From the NCBI RefSeq assembly GCF_900182555.1, contig NZ_FXTH01000001.1, forward strand, positions 124,001 through 188,000: DNA of 64,000 nucleotides. The letters are read 5' to 3'. This document shows positions 1 to 8,346 of this stretch, piece by piece (the stretch's first letter is position 1; every line of letters begins with the position of its first letter). The position numbers were made by a program, and so were the translations under genes. This stretch comes from Fodinibius sediminis (lineage in GTDB: Bacteria; Bacteroidota; Rhodothermia; Balneolales; Balneolaceae). The notes beneath the pieces are model-generated. The model did not search any database. It was given only the letters and a program-made list of their open reading frames with translations, and was not told the DNA's origin.

Positions 1-333
1 ATGCAGAACGTCCGGGATGCTCTTATTATGTACGAACGCCGAACCGACAGTTTTCCTCCAACCGAAGGCGGCCTCGACACCCTGGTTCAATTTATCAAGA
101 CTGACTCACTGATGGTTCAGCAGGCCGATTCCCTCTTCAAACCGATGGATCCTTCCAAGAAATTCATTGCCGATTCACTGATCTATTCGCCGCGGCCACC
201 GCACTCCAAGTTCAATTACACGCTGAACGACACCCTGCGCCCTCGTATTTATTTGCTCGAAGATCCGGATACCGAAGATCGAATAGGGTCGCTCGAAAAC
301 ACCACAGAACTCAACCAAGCCAGCTGGAATTAA
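1..333 (+). CDS. C-terminal part of an unrecognised protein, pilin-like N-terminal motif
   Basis: The frame is open from the first base, so the true start probably lies outside the window and only about 110 residues are seen. The visible N-terminal stretch (VRDALIMYERRTDSFPPTEGG, split here as VRDALIMYERR then SFPPTEGGLDTLV) resembles the region after the membrane helix of type II secretion/pilin-like GspG proteins, which also carries a YP-x-TEQGL pattern. That similarity is weak and by eye. The rest is acidic and polar with no cysteine. The gene ends 6 bases before the DUF3822 gene, so the two are probably co-transcribed. I do not assign a function. Confidence 0.6.
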   Translation: MQNVRDALIMYERRTDSFPPTEGGLDTLVQFIKTDSLMVQQADSLFKPMDPSKKFIADSLIYSPRPPHSKFNYTLNDTLRPRIYLLEDPDTEDRIGSLENTTELNQASWN

Positions 334-339
334 TGGCAG

Positions 340-1203
340 ATGGAGCATGAACATCCGAGTTTAGGGCTTTGCTTTTTTGATAATCAGCTTTTTTATGCGG
401 TCAGTCAGCCGGATAGCTCCCATTCCCTTGCCCGAATAGGTTCATACGATTTTCATACAGACACCACGGAAATGCTGCTGGACGAATCGGGCCAGCATTT
501 TCGTGGCATCAGGCAAACCGTGGCCCAGCTGAAGCAGGAATATAACATTCGCCAGCTTCGCATCCACTCTTTTCCTACCCAGGAATGCTGGACAACGGTC
601 CCCAAAATTGTTTATGACAATGCCGATGAGCGGGAGCACTACATAAAAATTCTTATGAGCGGGACCGATCGCAGCCAAATCCAGGCCACCTGGTACAACC
701 TGAGCAATCAGAAATATAAATTCCTGCTGCTCAGGGACAAAACCTACCAAAAGGATCTCCATCAGCTGGCATCCGATACGGCAACGGCCGATCTCATCAG
801 CGACTTTGAGATTGGCAGCCGGTGGATTCAGCATGCCAACCCGGGCGGTTCCTTCATGACCATCGGATGCTTCAAAGACTGCATCAGTATTACTTCCTTT
901 ATCCTGGGCAAACTGCGGGGAGCCACCTATATCAAGTTCGATGATCTGCAGGACCTCCCTTACTTCTGGCTTCAGTACACCAAAGAGCTGGCCTGGATGC
1001 GCGGACTTCACGAAAAGATATATGTCTACGGCATGGAAGCGTTTCGTATCATTGACATTCTGGAGCCTTTCTGGGACGACAGCGGAGTTGTGACCAAAAT
1101 GGATTCGCTCGAGAAGATTCAGATCCAGGCAGATGAAGCCACATATGGTTTTAGCCTGGAAAAGGCATTTCCGGCCATGATGCTGGCCCTGGACTATCAC
1201 TGA
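340..1203 (+). CDS. DUF3822-like protein
   Basis: A 287-residue soluble protein with no signal peptide. Its position directly before rsmD and coaD matches the DUF3822 family of Bacteroidota, which is usually about 260-280 residues and found next to rsmD; family function is unknown. The central part has the alternating beta strands expected of an actin/ASKHA-like fold (for example GGSFMTIGCFKDCISIT near residue 165-180), but this fold idea is inference. The ATG at 340 follows the previous stop closely. A long open frame on the opposite strand is only a codon-bias shadow. The family assignment rests mainly on context. Confidence 0.75.
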   Translation: MEHEHPSLGLCFFDNQLFYAVSQPDSSHSLARIGSYDFHTDTTEMLLDESGQHFRGIRQTVAQLKQEYNIRQLRIHSFPTQECWTTVPKIVYDNADEREHYIKILMSGTDRSQIQATWYNLSNQKYKFLLLRDKTYQKDLHQLASDTATADLISDFEIGSRWIQHANPGGSFMTIGCFKDCISITSFILGKLRGATYIKFDDLQDLPYFWLQYTKELAWMRGLHEKIYVYGMEAFRIIDILEPFWDDSGVVTKMDSLEKIQIQADEATYGFSLEKAFPAMMLALDYH

Positions 1204-1289
1204 ACTGGATATGGGCGGGGCTTCCTATTATTTTTCGTACCTTCTTCAGAAGGGAAAATGATCCGTATTATTAACAGATTGCTGATTTC

Positions 1290-1844
1290 ATGCGTATAAT
1301 CACCGGTATCCTCAAAGGAAGAAAAATTCATATCCCAAAGACGCTTGATGTCCGTCCCACAACCGATCGCACCAAGGAAGGGCTCTTTTCCATTCTTGAC
1401 GCCCGCAAGTATATTCGCGGGGCCCGCGTGCTCGACCTGTTTGGAGGATCGGGCAACCTGGGATTTGAAGCTCTCTCCAGGGGATGCGAAAGCGTGCTTT
1501 TCGTTGACAGCGACCGGCGCAATATTGAGCACATTGAGAAAGTAGCTGAAGAATTCGGACTCTCCGACCAGGTGCGAACCGTGCCTTCCCGGGTTGAAGA
1601 CTTTTTAAAAGGCATGCCTCTACCCTACGATATTATTTTTGCCGATCCGCCCTACGACTATTCCCTTATGCATGAAATGATTGAAACCATTCTTTCAGAC
1701 GGCTGGCTTGACGAAAACGGCTGGCTTATTCTCGAACATGACAAAAGACACGATTTCAGCGGGCATCCTCATTGCGCCTATGTAAAAGAATACGGACGTA
1801 CCCATTTGAGCATTTTTCTCGCTGAAGAAGGAATTCAATTTTAA
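1290..1844 (+). CDS. rsmD: 16S rRNA (guanine(966)-N(2))-methyltransferase RsmD
   Basis: RsmD methylates G966 of 16S rRNA in the assembled small subunit using S-adenosylmethionine. The 184 residues match the family length. The N-terminal RIITGILKGR start and RPTTDRTKEGLF (22-33) are typical; the SAM-binding motif I is DLFGGSGNLG at 49-58, and the amino-methyltransferase catalytic motif DPPY is at 119-122. It sits 11 bases before coaD, the common rsmD-coaD pairing in many bacteria, so the two are very likely one transcript. Confidence 0.97.
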   Translation: MRIITGILKGRKIHIPKTLDVRPTTDRTKEGLFSILDARKYIRGARVLDLFGGSGNLGFEALSRGCESVLFVDSDRRNIEHIEKVAEEFGLSDQVRTVPSRVEDFLKGMPLPYDIIFADPPYDYSLMHEMIETILSDGWLDENGWLILEHDKRHDFSGHPHCAYVKEYGRTHLSIFLAEEGIQF

Positions 1845-1855
1845 TCAGTGCCACC

Positions 1856-2380
1856 ATGAAAACCTTAGCGCTCTATCCCGGTTCATTTGATCCCATCACC
1901 TATGGGCACCTTGATATTCTGGAACGTGCCACCGAGCTTTTCAGCAAGGTTATCGTCACTATTGCCATCAATAACAACAAAGAGACTGTTTTTACCGGGG
2001 ATGAGCGGGAAAGCCTCATCCGGGAATGCCTGGAGGGCAAGACATGGGCCTCGCAGGTAGAAATCCAGCAGTTTACGGGGCTCCTCGTTGATTTTGCAAA
2101 AGAAAAGAATGCCCAGACCCTGGTCCGGGGTGTTCGACAGATATCTGATTTCGAATATGAATTCCGTATGGCCCTCACCAATCGCCGGCTGGCCCCCGAG
2201 GTCGATACCGTCTTCCTCATGCCCAATGAACAGCTGACCTTTATTTCCGCCTCCCTCGTTAAGGAGGTGGGCTACTGGGGAGGCAACCTCTCTTCCTTTG
2301 TTCCTGAACACGTTGAAAAAGCACTCAAGGAGAAGTTCAGGCAGCAGCGAGAGCGCGAGCATCCGTCGTCCAGCCAGTAG
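1856..2380 (+). CDS. coaD: Pantetheine-phosphate adenylyltransferase (PPAT)
   Basis: CoaD transfers AMP from ATP to 4'-phosphopantetheine, the penultimate step of coenzyme A synthesis, in the cytoplasm. The protein has the nucleotidyltransferase signature YPGSFDPITYGHLD (7-20, with the T/H-x-G-H motif), the RGVR substrate-binding stretch at 91-94, and the second ATP motif ISASLVKEV from about residue 130. Length 174 is slightly above the usual 160 because of a polar, Arg/Glu/Ser-rich C-terminal tail. The stop codon lies inside a strong hairpin (see the separate entry). Confidence 0.97.
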   Translation: MKTLALYPGSFDPITYGHLDILERATELFSKVIVTIAINNNKETVFTGDERESLIRECLEGKTWASQVEIQQFTGLLVDFAKEKNAQTLVRGVRQISDFEYEFRMALTNRRLAPEVDTVFLMPNEQLTFISASLVKEVGYWGGNLSSFVPEHVEKALKEKFRQQREREHPSSSQ

Positions 2381-2399
2381 GGCTGATTAGCCCGGCTGG
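2370..2399 (+). terminator. Two-tier stem-loop spanning the coaD stop codon
   Basis: An inner perfect stem GGGCT/AGCCC (2380-2384 with 2389-2393, loop GATT) is continued by an outer stem CCAGCC/GGCTGG (2370-2375 with 2394-2399), with a 4-base bulge on the 5' side. It covers the TAG stop. No T-run follows, so it is not a classical intrinsic terminator; it may mark the 3' end of the rsmD-coaD transcript or be a processing or stability element. The remaining 127 bases to the next gene hold an AT-rich stretch that could contain the aminotransferase promoter. Confidence 0.4.
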
Positions 2400-2526
2400 G
2401 AACAGCATGAACCCGCCACTGGCCAAGCCCTCCGAAGCCCCTGCTTTAGAATAGAATAAGAGTCCACTTTTTTCTATTTTCAGTTCGTTATTAAAATCCA
2501 ATGCAAAAATCGAAGGACCAAACCCC

Positions 2527-3720
2527 ATGATTTCCAAGCGCGCCCAATCCGTTGCCCCCTCCGCAACACTCAAAATTTCATCCAAAGCAAAAGAATTGAA
2601 ACGACAGGGGAAATCAATTATCTCCCTGAGTGCCGGAGAACCCGACTTTAAGACGCCGGAACATATTTGTGACGCTGCAATCCAGGCCATCAAAGATGGG
2701 TTCCATGGCTATACGATGAACACCGGGACACCGGAGCTGCGCAAAAGTATTTCCATCAAGCTGCAGCGCGATAACGGGCTCTCCTACGATCCTTCGCAAA
2801 TTATCTGTACCAATGGAGCCAAGCAGGCCCTGGGCTTCAGCATGCTGGCCATGCTCGACGAGGGCGATGAAGTCATTATTCCTGCTCCCTACTGGGTCTC
2901 CTACCCGGAGATGGTTAAGATGGCCGACGGTACGCCGGTAACCGTTCGTACTTCTTTTGAAAACAACTACCGCATGAGTGCTGAGCAGCTGGAAGAGGCG
3001 ATCACGGACCAGACCAAAGCAGTGATGCTGTGCTCCCCCTCCAATCCCACCGGCACCTGCTATACGGCGGAAGAACTGGAAGCCCTGGCAGAGGTGCTGC
3101 GAGCCCATCCGGAAGTCAATGTCATATCGGATGAAATCTATGAATATATTGTCTTTGAAGGCGAGCACATCGGCATATTGAATGTGGCTCCTGATCTAAA
3201 AGACCGCACCCTGGTCATCAATGGATTTTCCAAGGGCTTTGCGATGACGGGATGGCGGCTGGGATATCTGGCCGGCCCACAGGCATTTGTAGATGCTGTT
3301 GCCAAAATACAGAGCCAGGAAACCTCAGCGCCTTCCTGCATATCACAGAAAGCCGGTGAAGCGGCCTATCGCGGCAACCTGGATGCGGTGCACACCATGC
3401 GCGACTCATTCAAGGAACGCCGTAACTTTGTGGTTGAAAAATTATCCGCCATTGATGGCGTGAAGTGCTTCAAACCCTCCGGGGCCTTTTATGTTTTCCC
3501 GGACATCTCTCATTACCTGGGCACCGAGACCAAAAGCGGTGAAACCATCGACAGCAGTACCGACTTATGCCTGTACCTGATTGAAGAGCATGGACTGGCA
3601 GCCGTTCCCGGCGATGCTTTCGGAGAACCCAACGGCATCCGTCTCAGCTACGCCTCCGGCATGGATGAGCTCAGGGAAGCCATCAACCGCCTGGAAACAG
3701 GACTCGGCGACCTGTCCTGA
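2527..3720 (+). CDS. Pyridoxal-phosphate aminotransferase, aspartate aminotransferase type (class I)
   Basis: A 397-residue fold-type I aminotransferase that most resembles the short bacterial aspartate/prephenate aminotransferases (Thermus type, about 385-400 residues). Visible features are the SAGEPDF motif (35-41), the aromatic PYWVSYPEM that stacks on the cofactor (121-129), PSNPTG (171-176, cofactor Asn), SDEIYE (201-206, cofactor Asp), the Schiff-base lysine K236 in NGFSKGFAMTGWRLG, and the substrate-carboxylate arginine in GIRLSYAS near 375. The fold and cofactor use are certain. Exact substrate (aspartate, prephenate or aromatic amino acids) cannot be settled from sequence alone. Confidence 0.95.
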   Translation: MISKRAQSVAPSATLKISSKAKELKRQGKSIISLSAGEPDFKTPEHICDAAIQAIKDGFHGYTMNTGTPELRKSISIKLQRDNGLSYDPSQIICTNGAKQALGFSMLAMLDEGDEVIIPAPYWVSYPEMVKMADGTPVTVRTSFENNYRMSAEQLEEAITDQTKAVMLCSPSNPTGTCYTAEELEALAEVLRAHPEVNVISDEIYEYIVFEGEHIGILNVAPDLKDRTLVINGFSKGFAMTGWRLGYLAGPQAFVDAVAKIQSQETSAPSCISQKAGEAAYRGNLDAVHTMRDSFKERRNFVVEKLSAIDGVKCFKPSGAFYVFPDISHYLGTETKSGETIDSSTDLCLYLIEEHGLAAVPGDAFGEPNGIRLSYASGMDELREAINRLETGLGDLS

Positions 3721-3737
3721 AAATATGACCAGCAGTG

Positions 3738-3751
3738 CGTGCCTTGGCACG
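3738..3751 (+). terminator. Small hairpin after the aminotransferase gene
   Basis: CGTGCC and GGCACG form a 6-bp stem with a 2-base loop 17 bases after the aminotransferase stop. It is followed by GTTTATGCTTATTTG, only moderately T-rich. It could be a weak terminator; the short loop makes it unconvincing. Confidence 0.25.
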
Positions 3752-3810
3752 GTTTATGCTTATTTGAGGTGCTGAAGATTTAACTAATTAATCATTCGTG
3801 ATATAACATT

Positions 3811-4089
3811 ATGCCTACATACGAATACAAGCGAGAAGACGGATCAACCTTCGAAGTTAAACAGAGTATTAACGATGATGCCCTGGAAACCTGCCCCGAA
3901 ACCGGACAGAAAGTGAAACGGGTAATCAGTGGCGGAGGCGGCGTCGTATACAAAGGCGACGGATGGTATGTCACCGACTACAAGGACAGCGACCGCAAGG
4001 AAAAGCGCGCCGAGGCCGCAAAGAAAACCAATGGTGACGCCTCCGCAGGCAGCTGCCCGGCCAACGGTGCCTGCCCGGCGGCATCATAA
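3811..4089 (+). CDS. FmdB-family zinc-ribbon-like protein with most cysteines lost
   Basis: A 92-residue protein that follows the FmdB regulatory-protein pattern: MPTYEY start, a CPE-x-G-x-KVKRVISGGGG core (about 30-50) and GDGWYVTDY. FmdB proteins normally carry two CxxC knuckles. Here the first reads YKREDGS with no cysteine and the second is CPETG with one, so the classical zinc site is absent. The C-terminal tail instead has CPANGACP. Its role is unknown; members of the family are small putative regulators. It lies between the aminotransferase and a GbsR regulator, all on the same strand. Confidence 0.85.
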   Translation: MPTYEYKREDGSTFEVKQSINDDALETCPETGQKVKRVISGGGGVVYKGDGWYVTDYKDSDRKEKRAEAAKKTNGDASAGSCPANGACPAAS

Positions 4090-4121
4090 GCTCCAATTAG
4101 TGCCAACCTGAACCGAATAGT

Positions 4122-4709
4122 GTGGATTCCGACCGTTCCCAAACTCATAAAGAGGCCTTAGAGCAGTTTGTACTGCTGTGGGGAGAGATGGCATCGGCCT
4201 GGGGCATCAACAGAACGATGGCACAAATCCACGCCCTGCTGTACGCCGAGGCCGACCCCCTGGATACCGATGCCATCATGAAGCAGCTGGACATCAGCCG
4301 GGGCAATGCCAATATGAATCTCCGCAACCTGTTACAGTGGCAGCTGATCCACAAAGTGCACTTCAAGGGAAGCCGCAAGGATTACTATACGGCCGAAAAG
4401 GAGGTTTGGAATATAGTTGCCACGATCATCCGAGAACGCCAGCAGCGCGAGGTTGCCCCCATCCGTCAAAATCTGAATGAGTGTCTCCAGCTTTTTGAAG
4501 AAAAAGAAGAACTCTCGCCAGAGGAACAGGATTTCCGTGAACGGATTGAGAATTTTACGGAGTTCCTGGAGATGTTTGAACGATTCACCGAGGCCCTGTT
4601 GCCCTATATCAACAAGCGGAACCTCAAATTCTTAAAGCAGCTCGTAAAACTTGCCGAGATGAAACACACCATCACCGGCAGCGATTCCTCATCCTCCGAA
4701 ACAGACTGA
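4122..4709 (+). CDS. GbsR/MarR-type transcriptional regulator
   Basis: A 195-residue winged-helix DNA-binding protein of the GbsR branch of MarR-like regulators, known for control of osmoprotectant uptake and synthesis in Bacillus and relatives. The N-terminal half shows the family pattern WGINRTMAQIHALLY (about 28-42), then an HTH in LDTDAIMKQLDISRGNANMN and a wing near FKGSRKDYYTAEKEVW; the C-terminal half is a long amphipathic helix set for dimerisation. The best start is GTG at 4122, directly in frame with MDSDRSQTHKEAL. No osmolyte genes lie nearby, so the target is unknown. It ends 10 bases before yraN. Confidence 0.9.
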   Translation: MDSDRSQTHKEALEQFVLLWGEMASAWGINRTMAQIHALLYAEADPLDTDAIMKQLDISRGNANMNLRNLLQWQLIHKVHFKGSRKDYYTAEKEVWNIVATIIRERQQREVAPIRQNLNECLQLFEEKEELSPEEQDFRERIENFTEFLEMFERFTEALLPYINKRNLKFLKQLVKLAEMKHTITGSDSSSSETD

Positions 4710-4719
4710 GCAATAGCAT

Positions 4720-5100
4720 ATGAGTTCCAAGTCAACCAGAGAGATCGGCCATGAAGGGGAGGAACTGGCAGCAGCCTACCTGGAATCCAAGGGTTATACC
4801 ATTCTGGAGCGTAATTATCATTTTGAACACGCCGAAGTTGACATCGTTGCCTACGATAATGAGACATGCATTGTCTTCGTTGAAGTCAAACGTCGGTCCA
4901 CCAACCGCTATGGAGAACCTGAAGCGTATATTGACCAGGAGAAAATGGAAAATGTCTACAAAGCAGCCGAAGCCTGGATCTATGAACGCAAAATGGACGG
5001 AGCCCCGATCCGTTTTGACATCATTTCCATATTGCAAGCCGAAGGGGAAGCGCCAGAAATAAGGCATTTTGAGAATGCCTTTACCCGTGGAAGGTCATAA
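4720..5100 (+). CDS. YraN/UPF0102 family putative endonuclease
   Basis: A 126-residue protein of the YraN family, which has an archaeal Holliday-junction-resolvase-like, restriction-endonuclease fold but no firmly proven substrate. The conserved elements are EIGHEGEELAAAYLESKGY at the N-terminus and the nuclease-like ERNYHFEHAEVDIVAYD...FVEVKRR, giving the E-D-ExK set. Length matches the family. The gene follows gbsR by 10 bases and probably shares its transcript. Confidence 0.93.
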   Translation: MSSKSTREIGHEGEELAAAYLESKGYTILERNYHFEHAEVDIVAYDNETCIVFVEVKRRSTNRYGEPEAYIDQEKMENVYKAAEAWIYERKMDGAPIRFDIISILQAEGEAPEIRHFENAFTRGRS

Positions 5101-5127
5101 ACGCTGTGCTCCCCCTGTTTTAAGGCA

Positions 5128-5158
5128 TTGCGTTTCAGTAATGTTTTGTTGTATCTTT
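5128..5158 (+). promoter_or_regulatory. Candidate Bacteroidota-type promoter before the FtsB-like gene
   Basis: TATCTTT at 5152-5158, close to the Bacteroidota -7 consensus TAnnTTTG, lies 21 bases after a TTG at 5128-5130 and about 38 bases before the ATG at 5197. The same -7 form recurs elsewhere in the window (before recJ and prfC). The match is by eye only. Confidence 0.35.
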
Positions 5159-5196
5159 ACTTCCTGTTGACGGGCATTAACTTTTAAATATTCACC

Positions 5197-5505
5197 GTGA
5201 TGGACATAACACATTTGAACCCCCTTCGCTGGCGGAAGTCTTTTCTGGCTGTTGTGCTTGGGGGCATGGTGTTCATCTGGTTTGCATTCTTCGATACCTA
5301 CAGCATCTGGACGCGCATTGAGCTTAACCACCGTCTGGAGGAGCTCCAGACCAAGAAAAAAGAACTGCAGCAGGAAACGCTTATTCTAAAAGACAAAATC
5401 GAAGACCTGGAAACTGATCCCGCCCTTCTTGAACGCATTGCCCGAGAAGAATACGGCATGAAGAAAGAAGGAGAAACCGTTTATAAAATCAAGGAAGTGG
5501 AGTGA
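5197..5505 (+). CDS. FtsB/DivIC-type septum formation initiator protein
   Basis: A 102-residue bitopic membrane protein. A short N-terminal cytoplasmic part is followed by one membrane helix (about 16-34, FLAVVLGGMVFIWFAFF), then a coiled coil (about 45-75, rich in E, L, K and Q) and a conserved C-terminal LERIAREEYGMKKEGETVYK motif shortened here to AREEYGM. FtsB/DivIC proteins bind FtsL and FtsQ/DivIB at the division site and help activate septal wall synthesis. No ftsL is next to it, which is usual for DivIC genes outside the mraZ cluster. Confidence 0.88.
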   Translation: MMDITHLNPLRWRKSFLAVVLGGMVFIWFAFFDTYSIWTRIELNHRLEELQTKKKELQQETLILKDKIEDLETDPALLERIAREEYGMKKEGETVYKIKEVE

Positions 5506-5631
5506 TCGGTTCTTCCATTTTACACTTCATTTCTTAGTACAACTCCCTTATACTACGGAAGCTTTAACCGCATAACCCCTGCTGTTTCCTGACAGGCAGC
5601 ATCCCATGCCCGCTTTCAGCAATACTTCCAA

Positions 5632-8346
5632 ATGAACAGATCCCCCACATATGTATCAACTGTTTTGTACCCCTTCTGCGGGTTCTTTCTGGTACTGTTT
5701 CTATGTATGGGCAGCCTGCTGCATGCCCAGGATTTGGATCTGCCCGTTGATACACTCCAGCAGGAACGGGAAGGACAACAGGGAGCTCGCTCCCAGCAGG
5801 GATCGGGAACGGCCCCCACCCCCGAACAGGAGGGACAGATCAATTTTCAGTCCAGTGATTCGCTGGTTTTCGTCTTTGACACAAGCCGTACAGCCACCCT
5901 CTATGGGTCCGCCTCGGTTGCACATTCGGCCGGGCAGCTCAAAGCGGGAAAGGTCTCTCTCAACCTCGACAGCAATATTGTCAGTGCCGACACGCAGACG
6001 CCCGAAGACACTCTCTCCAAGCCAGTCCTGACCCGCGAAAATAACCAGGTGCGCAGTAATCGCATCGATTTTAACTACAAAACGGAAAAGGGGCGTTTTG
6101 AAGTAGCACGCATCAGCATCCAGGATGGCAATGTCACGGGTACACGCGTCAAGAAAACGGCGCCTCATGTGGTCTTTCTCGAAGACGCCATCTACTCGAC
6201 CTGTAATCTTGACCATCCCCACTATTACATTAAAGCAGACCGGATGAAGGTGGTAGATGAAGAAAAAGTCTTCTTTGAGAAAGCGCGCCTGTATATCCTG
6301 GACATCCCCTATCCCCTTGTCTTTCCCTTTGGATACCTGCCCGGCAAGTTCGACCGGCAACAATCGGGTCTCCTGGAGCCTACCTACGCCTTCCAGAATA
6401 AACAGACACGCGGTATCGGCCTTCAGAACCTGGGTTGGTTTCAGTATTTCAACGACTATATCACGGCCCAGGCCTCAATGGACATTTTTACCTCGGGAAG
6501 CTACTTTGTGGATGCACAAACCAACTACCGGCTCCGCGACAAATTTGACGGCAGTATTCAGCTTGGATACTCCAAAGAGCGGCGTGGACTGGAACCGACA
6601 GACCCAAGTTTTTCAACCAACGTCCAAAAAAGGTTGGCGGTGTCTCACCAGCAGGATTTCTCGCCCTACGCCAGCTTTAATGCCAATATCAACCTGCGGA
6701 CGGCAGACTACTATCAGCAAAACTCCTATGATGTCAATGACCGGGCGGAAACAAGCACCAGTTCAAATATCAACTACCGGTATCGTCATCCCGAGAACCT
6801 GTACAACTTCAATATATCCGTACGTCAGAACCAAAACTTCAAAACCAACGTAACGCGCCTTTCCGGTCCGGACATGAATTTTAGCCTCAAGCGCTTCTCT
6901 CCGTTTGAAAATGAACAAACAACCTCCCAGGACCAGAAATGGTATGAAAATGTTTCCGTGAGCTACCAGAACACCTTCGACTCGGAATTCAACTACTCCC
7001 CGGTTCGCCGAGACTCGGCGCGTTACAACTGGTTTGAAGCATTGATAAATCCGAGCAAATACAAGGCCGCAACCGGAGATAGTGATCACTACCAGTATGG
7101 ATTTCGCCAGCAGGCTGATGTCAGCCTGGGGCAGATTCTCAACAGCCGGTTCCTCAATCTAAGCGCCAATGCCAATTACAATGAATACTGGTTTCCCACA
7201 AGCACACGCAAGTCTTTCGTTCCCGATTCCAATGAGGTGGTCGATCGCAGCGTCCGGGGCTTTACCACGGCACGTGATTTTTCGACAGGCCTGAGTTTCT
7301 CCACCACTGTTTATGGGCTGATGAATGCCAAAGTTGGAAAGATTCAAAGTTTTCGGCATACGCTGCGACCATCGCTTTCGCTTAGCTACCGGCCCGATTT
7401 CAGCAGCGACTTCTGGGGATTCTACCGAACCGTACAAACCGACAGCACGGGACGCACGCAACGTTATTCCATTTTTGAAAATGAAGTGTTCAATGGTCCG
7501 GGACGAGGAGAACAGCGGGCCCTGGGCTTCAGCCTCAACAACACATTCGAGGCCAAGCAGGTGAAGCGTGACTCCACGGGTGAGAAACAAGAAAACGTCA
7601 TTCGGCTCATCGATCAGCTGAGCCTAAGCTCAAGCTACAACTTTGCAGCCGACAGCCTCAAACTGGCAGACCTCAATACCTCGTTTTCAGCCCGCATTGT
7701 AGATGGCATGAGCATCAGGGCCAGCGCCAATTTCAATTTCTATGACCGGGATGAGAGCGGAAATAAAATTGACCGGTACCTGCTGACCACTTCCGGCAAG
7801 CCGTTTGAAATGACCCGGTTTTCCGCCAGCACCAGCTACTCCTTTGAATGGGGAAGCGGCGGCTTAAGAACAAACAACAGAAAACCCCATTTCCCGGAAA
7901 ACTACGACCCGCTTAATCAGCGCCTATTCCATCCTGTAGATCCGCATTTCAACACTCAGCCCGTCCAGGAGTTCAATTCTCCCTTTTCCTTCTCAGTAAA
8001 CTTCAGCTACCGGTGGAATTTAAACCCCAGGGGCAATAACCGGACGTCGGCCACCATCAATGCCAACAACATCAATCTCAAGCTGACACCGCGCTGGGAC
8101 TTCCGAACTCAGATTGGCTATGATTTTGTCCGCCAAGAACTCACGCCCTCGCAGTTTTCGCTCAACCGGAGCATGCACGACTGGAATCTTTCCTACACTA
8201 TGAACCCTTTCGGCGAGTTCCAGTACTATTTCTTTTCACTTCGAATCAATGCCGGACGGCTGCAGGGCATCATCCAGAAATTGCCCATCCTCAATAACCT
8301 CGAACGGAGTTCCAGCCCAACCGGACGAGCTCCCCGCGGCTTTTAG
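5632..8346 (+). CDS. lptD: LptD-like outer-membrane LPS assembly protein
   Basis: A 904-residue outer-membrane protein with a signal peptide (residues 1-33, cleavage after LLHAQ). An N-terminal OstA/LptA-like beta region (about 80-210: conversion of lipid-exposed strands, VFEDAIYSTCNLDHPHYYIKA shortened as YSTCNLDHPHYYIKA) is followed by a large beta-barrel with many alternating aromatic strands. LptD with the lipoprotein LptE inserts LPS in the outer leaflet; Bacteroidota versions are about 850-950 residues, as here. Only one of the conserved disulfide cysteines is evident in the N-terminal part. The gene ends 4 bases into the convergent ribE. It shows the organism is a diderm that makes LPS-like lipids. 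Confidence 0.9.
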   Translation: MNRSPTYVSTVLYPFCGFFLVLFLCMGSLLHAQDLDLPVDTLQQEREGQQGARSQQGSGTAPTPEQEGQINFQSSDSLVFVFDTSRTATLYGSASVAHSAGQLKAGKVSLNLDSNIVSADTQTPEDTLSKPVLTRENNQVRSNRIDFNYKTEKGRFEVARISIQDGNVTGTRVKKTAPHVVFLEDAIYSTCNLDHPHYYIKADRMKVVDEEKVFFEKARLYILDIPYPLVFPFGYLPGKFDRQQSGLLEPTYAFQNKQTRGIGLQNLGWFQYFNDYITAQASMDIFTSGSYFVDAQTNYRLRDKFDGSIQLGYSKERRGLEPTDPSFSTNVQKRLAVSHQQDFSPYASFNANINLRTADYYQQNSYDVNDRAETSTSSNINYRYRHPENLYNFNISVRQNQNFKTNVTRLSGPDMNFSLKRFSPFENEQTTSQDQKWYENVSVSYQNTFDSEFNYSPVRRDSARYNWFEALINPSKYKAATGDSDHYQYGFRQQADVSLGQILNSRFLNLSANANYNEYWFPTSTRKSFVPDSNEVVDRSVRGFTTARDFSTGLSFSTTVYGLMNAKVGKIQSFRHTLRPSLSLSYRPDFSSDFWGFYRTVQTDSTGRTQRYSIFENEVFNGPGRGEQRALGFSLNNTFEAKQVKRDSTGEKQENVIRLIDQLSLSSSYNFAADSLKLADLNTSFSARIVDGMSIRASANFNFYDRDESGNKIDRYLLTTSGKPFEMTRFSASTSYSFEWGSGGLRTNNRKPHFPENYDPLNQRLFHPVDPHFNTQPVQEFNSPFSFSVNFSYRWNLNPRGNNRTSATINANNINLKLTPRWDFRTQIGYDFVRQELTPSQFSLNRSMHDWNLSYTMNPFGEFQYYFFSLRINAGRLQGIIQKLPILNNLERSSSPTGRAPRGF

